A stretch of 64,000 nt of DNA. Source: Virgibacillus sp. SK37 (GTDB lineage: Bacteria > Bacillota > Bacilli > Bacillales > Amphibacillaceae). Below the pieces are notes generated by a model. That model saw nothing but the letters and a program-made list of their open reading frames with translations. It made no database searches and was not told the origin of the DNA. A program made the position numbers and the translations under genes. Of this stretch, positions 27,611 through 35,825 are shown one piece after another. The DNA is taken from positions 667,911 through 731,910 of the forward strand of contig NZ_CP007161.1 of the NCBI RefSeq assembly GCF_000725285.1, written 5' to 3'. The stretch's first letter is position 1, and each line of letters opens with the position of its first letter.

Positions 27611-27624
27611 TAAGACTAGTCTTA
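27611..27624. promoter_or_regulatory. Perfect palindrome upstream of the phosphatase
   Basis: TAAGACTAGTCTTA is a 14-bp perfect palindrome 25 bp upstream of the phosphatase start, between a minus-strand GATAAT -10-like box (near 27630) and the ribosome site. It may be an operator. Confidence 0.4.
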
Positions 27625-27881
27625 CTATTATCATAGTTGAAAATGGTCACTAACTAAATGGTAGAAAAGGTATATTTTTAGAAGAAGAGATTAATAGAAG
27701 AAAGCATTGGAAAGATATAACCAAGCAAACTAGTAAAAAGGCATTACAAAAATTTACACGAGATTTATAAAATAGCTTTAAAATTGTCAAAAATAATTCC
27801 ATATCCCTGGTAAAAAAGTATGTTATGTCCTATTTTGTGGAAGGCTATCGTTAAATGTAATGGAGAAGCAGGAGGATGGAC

Positions 27882-28460
27882 ATGAAAAAAGTATTATGGG
27901 TTGTCGTGTTGTCAGGCCTCTTCTGGGTCGGATACTACAGTTATGGTTTAATAAATTCAGCTCCAAATTCGTCTGAGACTATACAGATGGAAAAGAAAAC
28001 AGCCATGGTACATACCTCTCAGACAGAGAAAGCAATGGAAGGAACAGAAATCGGTGAGACTGCCCCGGATTTTGAATTGACAACAACAGACGAAGAAAAG
28101 GTGAAGTTATCTGATTATCGTGGAAAAAAAGTGATGCTAAATTTCTGGGCTACATGGTGTCCGCCGTGTAGAGAAGAAATACCGGATATGCAAAATTTCT
28201 ATAATGAAAAGGAAATCGTCATTCTTGCGGTTAATCTGACACAAACGGAAGCCAAAAAGCAAGATGTGGTAGATTTCATGGATAAGCATCATGTATCATT
28301 TCCAGTCTTGTTGGATGAAGCATCTGAAGTAAGCAATAAGTATCGTATTCAACCAATTCCAACCACCTATATGATCGATACACAAGGTAAAATCAGGTTT
28401 AAAGCATATGGGGCTATGACCTATGAACAAATGGTTAGTGAGTTTGAAAAAATGAAATAA
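27882..28460 (+). CDS. ResA/TlpA-like membrane-anchored thiol-disulfide protein
   Basis: This 192-residue protein has an uncleaved N-terminal anchor (about residues 4-24) and an extracytoplasmic thioredoxin-like AhpC/TSA-Redoxin domain. The active site is FWATWCPPCREEIP with C93 and C96, and the cis-Pro loop is QPIPTTYMID. Such proteins reduce or oxidise thiols outside the membrane, for example the heme-binding cysteines of apocytochrome c by ResA. It is not next to a res operon. The start is ATG 27882 with GGAGG six bases upstream. An ATG at 27876 directly touches that site and is rejected. Confidence 0.88.
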   Translation: MKKVLWVVVLSGLFWVGYYSYGLINSAPNSSETIQMEKKTAMVHTSQTEKAMEGTEIGETAPDFELTTTDEEKVKLSDYRGKKVMLNFWATWCPPCREEIPDMQNFYNEKEIVILAVNLTQTEAKKQDVVDFMDKHHVSFPVLLDEASEVSNKYRIQPIPTTYMIDTQGKIRFKAYGAMTYEQMVSEFEKMK

Positions 28461-28476
28461 TGTAACTTTTCCCGAC

Positions 28477-28521
28477 GACCAAGGTACAGCAATTGTAAAT
28501 GCTGATTTCCTTGGTCTTTTT
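28477..28521 (+). terminator. Terminator after the ResA-like gene
   Basis: GACCAAGG (28477-28484) pairs with CCTTGGTC (28509-28516), with an inner CAGCA/TGCTG stem, followed by five Ts. Confidence 0.92.
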
Positions 28522-28567
28522 GTGGTAAACTAGCATATAGTATGAAACACTATCGGGGGAGATTATC

Positions 28568-28744
28568 ATTAAACTTTTAGTGACACAACTGCTTATCACA
28601 GCGGTGATTTGGACGGGAATGGCTTTCTTTTTTTCAGACATGAATGCACAAAGCAAAGCTATTTTCTATCTTGTTACATCTTGGTTACTATTTTTGGTCG
28701 TAATTATTTTAAGAACATTACTTGGGAAAAGAAAAAGTAAATGA
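28568..28744 (+). CDS. Small two-helix membrane protein with a non-standard start
   Basis: A 58-codon frame reads two hydrophobic segments (TQLLITAVIWTGMAFFF and IFYLVTSWLLFLVVIIL) and ends in a basic tail before TGA 28742. A strong GGGGGAG at 28555-28561 is six bases before ATT 28568, the only start at proper distance. GTG 28580 is 19 bases away. If real, it uses the rare ATT start. It fills the gap before the ABC-F gene by 31 bp and may be co-transcribed. Function unknown. Confidence 0.55.
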   Translation: MKLLVTQLLITAVIWTGMAFFFSDMNAQSKAIFYLVTSWLLFLVVIILRTLLGKRKSK

Positions 28745-28775
28745 ATGACTATAAGTCAAGGGAAGGTTTCTTGTT

Positions 28776-30650
28776 ATGCTAACTATTGAAAATTTATATA
28801 AATCATTTGGTGAGAAGGTCTTGTTTGATACTATTTCCACCACCATAACGGAGCGTGAAAGAATAGGGCTTATTGGTGTGAATGGAACAGGGAAGTCCAC
28901 CTTTTTAAAGACGATTGCCGGAATAGAGTCACCTGAAAAAGGGGTTATCAAACATCCTAAGGAGTACCATATTGAATATGCTGCACAGGAGCCAGTCCTT
29001 CATCCTGAACTAACAGTAATTGAACAAATCTATTATGGGGAATCCACCATTATGCAAGTAATGCGTGCATATGAGCAAGCATTATTGGAGCTGCAACGTG
29101 ATCCTTCCAGTAAAAAAGCACAGGAAAACCTTCTTCATTGTCAGCAAAAAATGGACGAGGCAGATGCTTGGGAGGCCAATACCACAGCGAAAACGATTCT
29201 AACAAAATTAGGTATTACTTCTTTTAATAATAAAATTACCACATTATCAGGTGGCCAAAAAAAACGTGTTGCTATAGCAAAGTCACTCATCCAACCCGCA
29301 GATTTACTCATCTTGGATGAGCCTACTAACCATTTGGATAATGAATCTGTTGAATGGTTGGAAAAATACCTACAGACATATAAAGGAGCATTATTGCTCG
29401 TAACGCATGACAGATATTTTCTTAACCGTGTGACCAACCGTATATTTGAGCTGGATAAGGGAAATTTATATGTTTATGAAGGGAATTATGAACTTTTTCT
29501 TGAAAAGAAGGCAGAGCGGGAGGCTTTGGAAAAAAGCTTGGAAGCAAAGCATAAGAATACCCTTACCAGAGAGCTTGCATGGCTTCGCCGTGGAGCGAAG
29601 GCGCGTTCCACCAAGCAAAAAGCCAGAATAGAACGCGTGGAGGAAATGAAGCATAAAACCTTCGATACCAAAAAGCAGCAAGCGGAATTCCAAGTAGGGT
29701 CTGCACGACTTGGAAAAAGAGTAATTGAGCTTGAAGGTATTCAAAAATCATATGGCGATAAAAAGTTAATCGATAATTTTAGTCACATTGTGGTGCCTGG
29801 AGAAAGAATGGGGATTATTGGCCCAAATGGTACAGGAAAAACGACGTTATTAAATATAATGGCTAACCGAATTTCTCCCGACAGCGGCAAACTTGATATT
29901 GGTGAAACAGTCAAAATTGGCTATTATACACAAGGGGATGAGGAGCTGGATGGCAGTGTCCGGATCATCGATTATATTAAGGAAATTGCCGAGGTTATTT
30001 ATACACAGGATGGAGATGAGATTACTGCAGAGCAAATGCTTGAAAGATTCTTATTTTCGAGGGCCGAGCAATGGACATATATTCGTAAGCTCTCCGGTGG
30101 GGAGAAACGCCGTCTTTATTTGCTGAAAGTCCTTATGAGCGAGCCGAACGTACTCTTCCTTGATGAGCCAACAAATGATTTGGATACACAAACGTTGGGC
30201 GTTCTGGAGGATTATTTAGAACATTTCCCTGGAGTTGTTATTACCGTTTCCCATGATCGTTATTTTCTGGATCGGGTTGTTGATCGCTTGCTAATTTTTA
30301 AAGGAGACGGTAAAGTTGAACTCTATTATGGAAACTACAGTGAATACTTGGACCAACATGTGCGAGAGTCTACTAAAGCAAAGCCAAAACCGTTAAAAGA
30401 GCAGCCGAAAAAGCAAAAGAAAAAGCTATCTTATATGGAACAAAAAGAGTGGAATGAAATTGAAGATATTATTTCTGATTTGGAGAGCAAGGTAGAATTA
30501 CTGAAGGAAGAGATCGCCTCTGCTGGTAGTGACTCTGAAAAAGTACAAAGCCTTTTTGCGGAACAGCAGGCTGTAGAGGAAGAGCTCGAGACAAAGATGG
30601 AACGTTGGGAAGAACTATCCTTGCTTGTTGAGGAACTGGAAAGTAAATAG
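28776..30650 (+). CDS. ABC-F ATPase, Uup/YfmR type
   Basis: This 624-residue protein has two ABC domains and no membrane part. Walker A motifs are GVNGTGKST (about 34-42) and GPNGTGKTT (near 350). The signature motifs LSGGQKKR and LSGGEKRR and the Walker B segments LILDEPTNHLD and LFLDEPTNDLD are intact. The linker LTRELAWLRRGAKARSTKQKAR is typical of Uup/YfmR, and the C-terminal coiled coil (about 545-624) is present. YfmR acts on stalled ribosomes and overlaps with EF-P in B. subtilis. ATG 28776 follows GGGAAGG. Confidence 0.93.
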   Translation: MLTIENLYKSFGEKVLFDTISTTITERERIGLIGVNGTGKSTFLKTIAGIESPEKGVIKHPKEYHIEYAAQEPVLHPELTVIEQIYYGESTIMQVMRAYEQALLELQRDPSSKKAQENLLHCQQKMDEADAWEANTTAKTILTKLGITSFNNKITTLSGGQKKRVAIAKSLIQPADLLILDEPTNHLDNESVEWLEKYLQTYKGALLLVTHDRYFLNRVTNRIFELDKGNLYVYEGNYELFLEKKAEREALEKSLEAKHKNTLTRELAWLRRGAKARSTKQKARIERVEEMKHKTFDTKKQQAEFQVGSARLGKRVIELEGIQKSYGDKKLIDNFSHIVVPGERMGIIGPNGTGKTTLLNIMANRISPDSGKLDIGETVKIGYYTQGDEELDGSVRIIDYIKEIAEVIYTQDGDEITAEQMLERFLFSRAEQWTYIRKLSGGEKRRLYLLKVLMSEPNVLFLDEPTNDLDTQTLGVLEDYLEHFPGVVITVSHDRYFLDRVVDRLLIFKGDGKVELYYGNYSEYLDQHVRESTKAKPKPLKEQPKKQKKKLSYMEQKEWNEIEDIISDLESKVELLKEEIASAGSDSEKVQSLFAEQQAVEEELETKMERWEELSLLVEELESK

Positions 30651-30675
30651 TTTTCAAATAAATGAGGGATGTACG

Positions 30676-31728
30676 ATGAAAAGAATATATAGTGATATTT
30701 TTCAGTTCCGAGGAAATCATTATGAATTCGGATATCATCAGGGCCTTTTATTAAAGGACTCTTTTACATTAAAAAATAGAGATAAACAGTGGAAAATTAG
30801 AAGGCCGCGTTTTTCTATTTCCGAGGCGGAGGTTAAGGATGCTATTATGCCTTGGGCCCCTGGTGTGTGGGATGAATTAACAGGGTTAAAAGATGCGCTT
30901 GAATGGAGTATGGATAAGGTTTTGAAGGAATTTGGCGGTTACCGTCTTGACTACGTTAAAAGTGGATGCTCCATTTTCACGGATACAAACTATATGATCC
31001 GAAACTATGATTACCACCCAAAGACATACGAAGGACGTTATATATTGTATCAGCCCACTGATCAAGGTTACGCAGTTATTGGGCCTTCCCAGCGGATCAC
31101 TGGCAGAATGGATGGGATGAATGAAAAAGGCCTGGCGCTTGGTTACAATTTTATGCATCGAAAAAAGCCGGGAGAAGGGTTTATTTGCAATATGATTGGT
31201 CGAATGACCTTGGAGACTTGCGCAGATGTTGGGGAAGCCATTCGCTTTTTAAAGGAAATCCCACATCGACATTCTTTTAGCTATATTTTGCTTGACCGGG
31301 AAGGGGAGACATTTGTAGTCGAAGCTACCCCTCGTAGCGTTGAAGTACGCACATCCAATGTATGTACAAATCATTTTGAACTATTAAAAGATGAAAACCG
31401 CTACCATTTGGATGATTCCTATAAAAGGATGACAGCTATGGAAGAACAGAAGGGACAGGTTACAGATGCTTACAAAGCATTTCGTATGCTAAATGATACG
31501 GATAAAGGGGTGTTTTCGGATCAATACAAAAATTGGTCTGGGACCATTCATACTTCTGCATATTTTCCTAAAGAAATGAAAGCATGGTTTGCACTTGGTG
31601 GTGACCGAGAGCCGGTTGTTATCAATTTTCAGGAGTGGCTACAAGGTACCCAAGTAGGAATGAAACGGATTCTTGGAGAAGTCAATACAGATCTCCCTTT
31701 TGTTCATATGGAGGATCAAGTTCGTTAA
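30676..31728 (+). CDS. C45-family Ntn-hydrolase (acyltransferase/amidohydrolase-like)
   Basis: This 350-residue protein resembles acyl-CoA:6-aminopenicillanate acyltransferase and related autoproteolytic Ntn hydrolases. The probable nucleophile is C98 in VKSGCSIF, preceded by Gly as self-cleavage needs. Further family segments are NYDYHPKTYEGRY, GMNEKGLALGYNFMH and YILLDREGETFVVEATP. The substrate is unknown and may be an acyl-amine. Translation is taken from ATG 30676, with GAGGGA upstream. An in-frame ATG at 30625 lies inside the ABC-F gene. Confidence 0.8.
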   Translation: MKRIYSDIFQFRGNHYEFGYHQGLLLKDSFTLKNRDKQWKIRRPRFSISEAEVKDAIMPWAPGVWDELTGLKDALEWSMDKVLKEFGGYRLDYVKSGCSIFTDTNYMIRNYDYHPKTYEGRYILYQPTDQGYAVIGPSQRITGRMDGMNEKGLALGYNFMHRKKPGEGFICNMIGRMTLETCADVGEAIRFLKEIPHRHSFSYILLDREGETFVVEATPRSVEVRTSNVCTNHFELLKDENRYHLDDSYKRMTAMEEQKGQVTDAYKAFRMLNDTDKGVFSDQYKNWSGTIHTSAYFPKEMKAWFALGGDREPVVINFQEWLQGTQVGMKRILGEVNTDLPFVHMEDQVR

Positions 31729-31758
31729 TAACATAATTTAGGTTTAAAAGAAAAGTTA

Positions 31759-31791
31759 GAAAGGGAAACTAAGAATATAGGTTTCTTTTTT
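31759..31791 (+). terminator. Possible terminator after the C45 gene
   Basis: AAAGGGAAAC (31760-31769) can pair with GTTTCTTTTT (31781-31790) with two wobbles, followed by Ts. Confidence 0.5.
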
Positions 31792-31839
31792 TGAAATTGT
31801 AGTTATAATAGACACAAATGCATTATAGGAGGTAACGTG

Positions 31840-32514
31840 ATGAAGCTTTTTCAGGTTAGAAAAGGACAATTCGTTTTTTATAAAAATGAATTGCACAAAG
31901 TATATTCGGTTAAACCAATGTTTAAAAAGTCAGTCCATTTATATCGGTTAAAGGATATGCAGCAAATACTTACAAGTGCAAGTGAGATTGATCTGTATAG
32001 ACCGCAACATAATGACACGTTTATTTTTTATGGAAAACGATATACCATTGATAAAGATAAACGACCTGAGCCTGGCGATTATATATTAATTGTTAAGCCT
32101 GCACCGGATTTCCTCGATCATTATTCACTAAACGAGATCGAAAAAGTAGAAAGTGTTGAGGATGGTAATGTTGTAACAACACGTGACAATGGTGTAAAAC
32201 ATAGTGAATATGTTGTCCTCGTTCCGGGGAAAAATGATGCGAGCCAAGAGATTGCATATTATGATAAAAGTCTGGTCCCGGAAGCTCAACAAATTGAGGA
32301 TGAATCTATCAGTTATTTAGCAGAGTCAGATGATTCTCTTCAACCAGTTGTCGGGGATATCTATATGGACGTGAGAAATAATACGAAATCAATGATTGTT
32401 GCTATGACAGAGGATGAAGTTGTATTTGGACATGGCGTTCGCGTCCATGTTGCAGAACTTCTCGATGAAAGTAACTTCAAGCTTATTTACCAGTTTGAAG
32501 GAGAACTATTGTAA
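31840..32514 (+). CDS. Uncharacterised cytoplasmic protein
   Basis: This 224-residue protein is not recognised. It has a repeated pattern of short beta-like stretches (LFQVRKGQFVFYKNELHKV, DTFIFYGKRYTIDKD, GDYILIVKP) with acidic parts near the end, and no signal or membrane segment. A possible internal duplication of an SH3-like or KOW-like fold is suggested only by the GQFV-YKNE-HKV spacing. ATG 31840 is preferred over GTG 31837 because GGAGG is seven bases before it. It stands alone with a strong terminator. Confidence 0.75.
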   Translation: MKLFQVRKGQFVFYKNELHKVYSVKPMFKKSVHLYRLKDMQQILTSASEIDLYRPQHNDTFIFYGKRYTIDKDKRPEPGDYILIVKPAPDFLDHYSLNEIEKVESVEDGNVVTTRDNGVKHSEYVVLVPGKNDASQEIAYYDKSLVPEAQQIEDESISYLAESDDSLQPVVGDIYMDVRNNTKSMIVAMTEDEVVFGHGVRVHVAELLDESNFKLIYQFEGELL

Positions 32515-32527
32515 AAGTTCTCTTCGG

Positions 32528-32563
32528 AAATACCACAGTATACTTATACTGTGGTATTTTTTT
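32528..32563 (+). terminator. Terminator after the uncharacterised gene
   Basis: A perfect 13-bp stem (32528-32540 with 32547-32559) is followed by seven Ts. Confidence 0.95.
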
Positions 32564-32640
32564 GCTCTGCAGCTGATTAAATAAATCTGCGGCGGATAGT
32601 TATGCTCTGCAGCCGATTAATTCATTCTGCGGAAGATTTT
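32564..32640 (-). repeat. Two copies of the 40-bp repeat, inverted
   Basis: GCTCTGCAG occurs at 32564 and again at 32604, exactly 40 bp apart. The reverse complement (TCCGCCG ... AATCAGC ... AGAGC) matches the unit of the seven-copy array at 51977-52256. Confidence 0.75.
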
Positions 32641-32648
32641 ACACACAC

Positions 32649-32684
32649 TAGTTCGCATTTTACTCCAACAGTTGCAGTAGAACC
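32649..32684 (+). repeat. Short dispersed repeat, copy 1
   Basis: TAGTTCGCATTTTACTCC plus CAACAGTTGCAGTAGAACC recurs, split by about 30 bp, at 55472-55540. The rest of 32685-32808 holds only the ribosome site of the next gene. Confidence 0.7.
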
Positions 32685-32808
32685 GAAATTCCTCTCCCCT
32701 GCTCTTCAAAAGATCACATAGGCTAAACACCAAATATTAAAAAAATAATTGAAACTACAATAAGATTAACTGATAATAGAAAATAACAGCTTGTAAAGGG
32801 GCAAATTT

Positions 32809-34029
32809 ATGAAATGGAAGATAGAGAATACAGGAGAATCTGCTAATTCAGTCGAAATTTTAGTCACATTAATGATAGCCATTATGATTGGCGGAATGAT
32901 CTGGAACAATCCCTTAACATTTATTCTTGCAGGGTTTATCGGTATATATATTTTACTAATGTGGCAATATTCCAAGCGAATTGGGCAAGACTTGAAGCTA
33001 ACAAACCCAAAACAAACAGTTCGGCTATTCGAAGGAGAAGAAGCAGAACTGGAGATTAAATTAACTAATTACTTTTTACTTCCATATTTTAATGGGCAAC
33101 TTACATTTTCTTCTAATGAAAAAATAAAAAACAATAATTATCTAGTCCGCAAACAGATGGGGAAAAATAAGTATAAGTATTCTTTTTATCTAGGAGGAAA
33201 AAAAGTAGGGAAGTTTCTTTTTCCATTTCAAGCAAGACAACGGGGAACAGCGCGATTGGAAAATATACAGGTTAGATTTCCTCATTTATTTGACTTCCGG
33301 CTAATCTATTTAAAATATTGCGAGAGATACCAAACTGAAATTATTGTTTATCCCAGGCTAGAAACTGTAAGTGGGATAAAAGAAATTTCTTCTGACATAT
33401 TTGGTGAGCAGCATAGCCGTTTTTCGCCATTTGAAGATACCGTTTTAACCAAGGGAACAAGGGACTATATTTCTTCGGATCCCTTTAATAAAATTCACTG
33501 GAAAGCTACAGCAAGAAAGCAAGCACTACAGACTAAGGAGTTAGAGCCGGTCAAAAACCTCTCCTGGTCAATTGTTATTAATATAGCAAAAATAAGCCCC
33601 TTAGGTAATTTATACAATAATGAACAGCTGGAGCGTTTTATCTCTCAAGCAGCTTATATTAGTCGGTACCTCATCCAGCAGGGATTTCCCGTGGAGATCT
33701 ATATTAATTCTGCAACTTTCAACCATCGACCATATCATTTGCCATTGGGCGAAGGACGAGAGCATTTAAAAAGCATTCTGGAATTTTTAGCAAGATTTGA
33801 GGATGATGGTCCACTATTACCGATGCACAGAATTTATCGTATATTGGATTCACAAACCAGTGGTTCTCGCCTGCTTATATTAATTGGAGAAGCAGAAGAA
33901 AACACTAATTATTTTTACGAGAAATGGGCAAAGGGTCAAAAGCAAATATTTCATGTGAAAAATGGAAAGGCTGGGGTTCATATTAGGCTTTTACAAAAAG
34001 GTGGAGAGAAGTATGATAAAGCAAAATGA
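32809..34029 (+). CDS. DUF58 domain protein
   Basis: This 406-residue protein has two N-terminal membrane helices (about 14-52) followed by a beta-rich segment and the DUF58 core, seen as VLTKGTRDYISSDPFNKIHWKATARKQALQTKELEP (about 220-255). The core is related to von Willebrand A domains. DUF58 proteins usually sit with a MoxR AAA+ ATPase and a transglutaminase-like protein, but no MoxR gene is seen here. The start has AAAGGGG upstream. It overlaps the next gene by 17 bp, so the two are translated as a unit. Confidence 0.88.
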   Translation: MKWKIENTGESANSVEILVTLMIAIMIGGMIWNNPLTFILAGFIGIYILLMWQYSKRIGQDLKLTNPKQTVRLFEGEEAELEIKLTNYFLLPYFNGQLTFSSNEKIKNNNYLVRKQMGKNKYKYSFYLGGKKVGKFLFPFQARQRGTARLENIQVRFPHLFDFRLIYLKYCERYQTEIIVYPRLETVSGIKEISSDIFGEQHSRFSPFEDTVLTKGTRDYISSDPFNKIHWKATARKQALQTKELEPVKNLSWSIVINIAKISPLGNLYNNEQLERFISQAAYISRYLIQQGFPVEIYINSATFNHRPYHLPLGEGREHLKSILEFLARFEDDGPLLPMHRIYRILDSQTSGSRLLILIGEAEENTNYFYEKWAKGQKQIFHVKNGKAGVHIRLLQKGGEKYDKAK

Positions 34030-35224
34030 AAGTATTGTACTGTATTATCAATTGATTGCGGAGTATTTGCTTTTTTACTTTTTCCTTCACCCTGTACTTA
34101 TTGCGACAAATACATCCATTTCCTATGGGATATATCTATCTATTATTATCATCTTCTTGTTCATGCATGCTATGGTTCAAAGATGGCTAAGGAATTTCAG
34201 CTTATATGCAATTATGTTTATTTCCCTACTGGCTATACTTTTGTTTGTCTATGGAATGTCAACGTTTTTGGTAATTCTACTAACTATATTTCTCGTTTGG
34301 CGGCAGATTGTGCATGACGAAGAAGCCGATGTAAAACAGCAAAAAGTACTGATGGTTGTAATGCTCTCTATTTTTATTTTTGATATGTATTGGATGTATG
34401 ATGAACAACTGATTTGGATAGCTTTGACGTTTCTTATTGTGTTGATTGCGGGGTATATGGTCAGTAATGTTTCTTTTGGCAGGAACGGTTACCAGCAAAT
34501 AAGATTCATTAGCTTTACTATGGTAAGCATGCTTATTGGTGGTATATTATTTTATCTCTTATATGATGTGATTCAACCTGCAAGTGGCTTCCTCTGGAGT
34601 AGTGTGGCTCAATTATTAATGATTTTTGCTAAGGGAATTGCTTATTTAATTAATGTAAGCCCATTGGAAATAGAGGGGATAAGGGAGATGATTACCTCCA
34701 ACAATACGAATAACGTAAAAATGGAATTGCCTGATGAAATACCACGATCTGATAGTGAGGATAAGGATGACCAGGCAATAACCGATTCATCTTCTAGTTG
34801 GTGGCTATTAAGCATATTTGTTGTGATATTAATTATCTTACTTTTTTTCTTTTTGAAAAAGAAATATATGTCAAAAAAGCTAGAAGTAATTGAAGCAGCA
34901 GGTTCTGCTAGTCAAACTTCTGTAGAAAAGGAGGACACAAAAACCAGAATGATCCGCCGTATTTCCAAAAAGGAAACGAAGGTAGATAACGAAATACGTA
35001 AGCAAGTATTAGAACTGGAAGAACTGGCATCTGCAAAAGGCTATGGGAGGTTAGAATATGAAACAATTGAAGAATGGCTGGAGCGCCTCGACCTAAATAC
35101 CTCCCAATTAAAAATTTACCAAAATGTCAGGTATGGAAATAAATATGTAACGGAGGAAGAGACAGCCTATTTTATAGAAGAAATTACAAGAATAAAAGCA
35201 TGGCTTCATACAGCTGCTGACTAG
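34013..35224 (+). CDS. Membrane protein with C-terminal DUF4129-like domain
   Basis: This 403-residue protein has seven or more N-terminal membrane helices (about 10-220), a lone helix near 265-285 and a soluble C-terminus ending in a DUF4129-like region (ELEELASAKGYGRLEYETIEEWLERL, then VRYGNKYVTEEE). Normally this domain is fused to or next to a transglutaminase core, which I do not see here. ATG 34013 follows GGTGGAGAG and overlaps the DUF58 gene. An in-frame ATG at 33962 is too deep in that gene. Function unknown, possibly cell-envelope related. Confidence 0.8.
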   Translation: MIKQNESIVLYYQLIAEYLLFYFFLHPVLIATNTSISYGIYLSIIIIFLFMHAMVQRWLRNFSLYAIMFISLLAILLFVYGMSTFLVILLTIFLVWRQIVHDEEADVKQQKVLMVVMLSIFIFDMYWMYDEQLIWIALTFLIVLIAGYMVSNVSFGRNGYQQIRFISFTMVSMLIGGILFYLLYDVIQPASGFLWSSVAQLLMIFAKGIAYLINVSPLEIEGIREMITSNNTNNVKMELPDEIPRSDSEDKDDQAITDSSSSWWLLSIFVVILIILLFFFLKKKYMSKKLEVIEAAGSASQTSVEKEDTKTRMIRRISKKETKVDNEIRKQVLELEELASAKGYGRLEYETIEEWLERLDLNTSQLKIYQNVRYGNKYVTEEETAYFIEEITRIKAWLHTAAD

Positions 35225-35370
35225 TGAAACAAACCGTTTAGGAAAGTAGTAGCTTATGCTAAATACGAAGCGTAAACTTTTTGGTGCTAGTGCAAATGTT
35301 GGGCACAACCCTTATCTCGTGCAATCAATGGGAACTAGAGAAAACTTTTATAAGCATTAAGCCACTCTAG

Positions 35371-35515
35371 AAAGTGGATAATCCCATTGATTTCCATTAC
35401 AGATGGACGCTTTCCGCCGGCATGGCTTCAGCCGCTTCCTTCGCTACGCTCCGTCCAGGGTCTTCACCTCATGCTATTCCGGCTGGAGTCGCCATCTTCC
35501 ATTCCAATCAATTTG
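35371..35515 (-). repeat. Large dispersed repeat A, copy 1
   Basis: About 145 bp with GC content well above its surroundings. Its reverse complement closely matches 55257-55452 (GGCGACTCC-GCCGGAATAGCATGAG, CGGAGCGTAGCG-AGGAAGCG). No open frame. Part of the 600-bp gene-free stretch 35225-35825. Confidence 0.8.
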
Positions 35516-35575
35516 TAGCTGCTTTAAACCATAAATAGCGGGTTGCTATCTAACCACCTTACCAGTGAAGGAAAA

Positions 35576-35690
35576 ACACGAAGACTCCTGTGGGAAAAGC
35601 AACAGCTGAAGATCCCGCAGGAAGCGGTTTTCTTCCGAGGAAGCTGAAGCGTTGCCCACGGAAAGCGAAGTGTATTTTCCGAAACGGCAG
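35576..35690 (+). repeat. Large palindromic repeat B
   Basis: A Bacillaceae-type extragenic element: GACTCCTGTGGGAAAAGC at the left, CCCGCAGGAAGCG in the middle and CCCACGGAAAGCGAAGTG at the right, able to fold on itself. It shares its plan with repeat A and lies next to it. Confidence 0.7.
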
Positions 35691-35782
35691 TTTACACTCC
35701 GACAAAGTTAGTTCGTTTATCTATTTTGAGATTTATCGGATAACTATATATTAGAATCGTCTTTTTAGGATTTATCTATTGT

Positions 35783-35816
35783 AAAAAAACACCTATTTTA
35801 GTGAAGGTGTTTTTGA
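35783..35816 (-). terminator. Terminator of the CoA-disulfide reductase gene
   Basis: AAAAACACCT (35785-35794) pairs with AGGTGTTTTT (35805-35814). It sits 10 bp beyond the minus-strand stop. Confidence 0.9.
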
Positions 35817-35825
35817 ATTGGGTGA

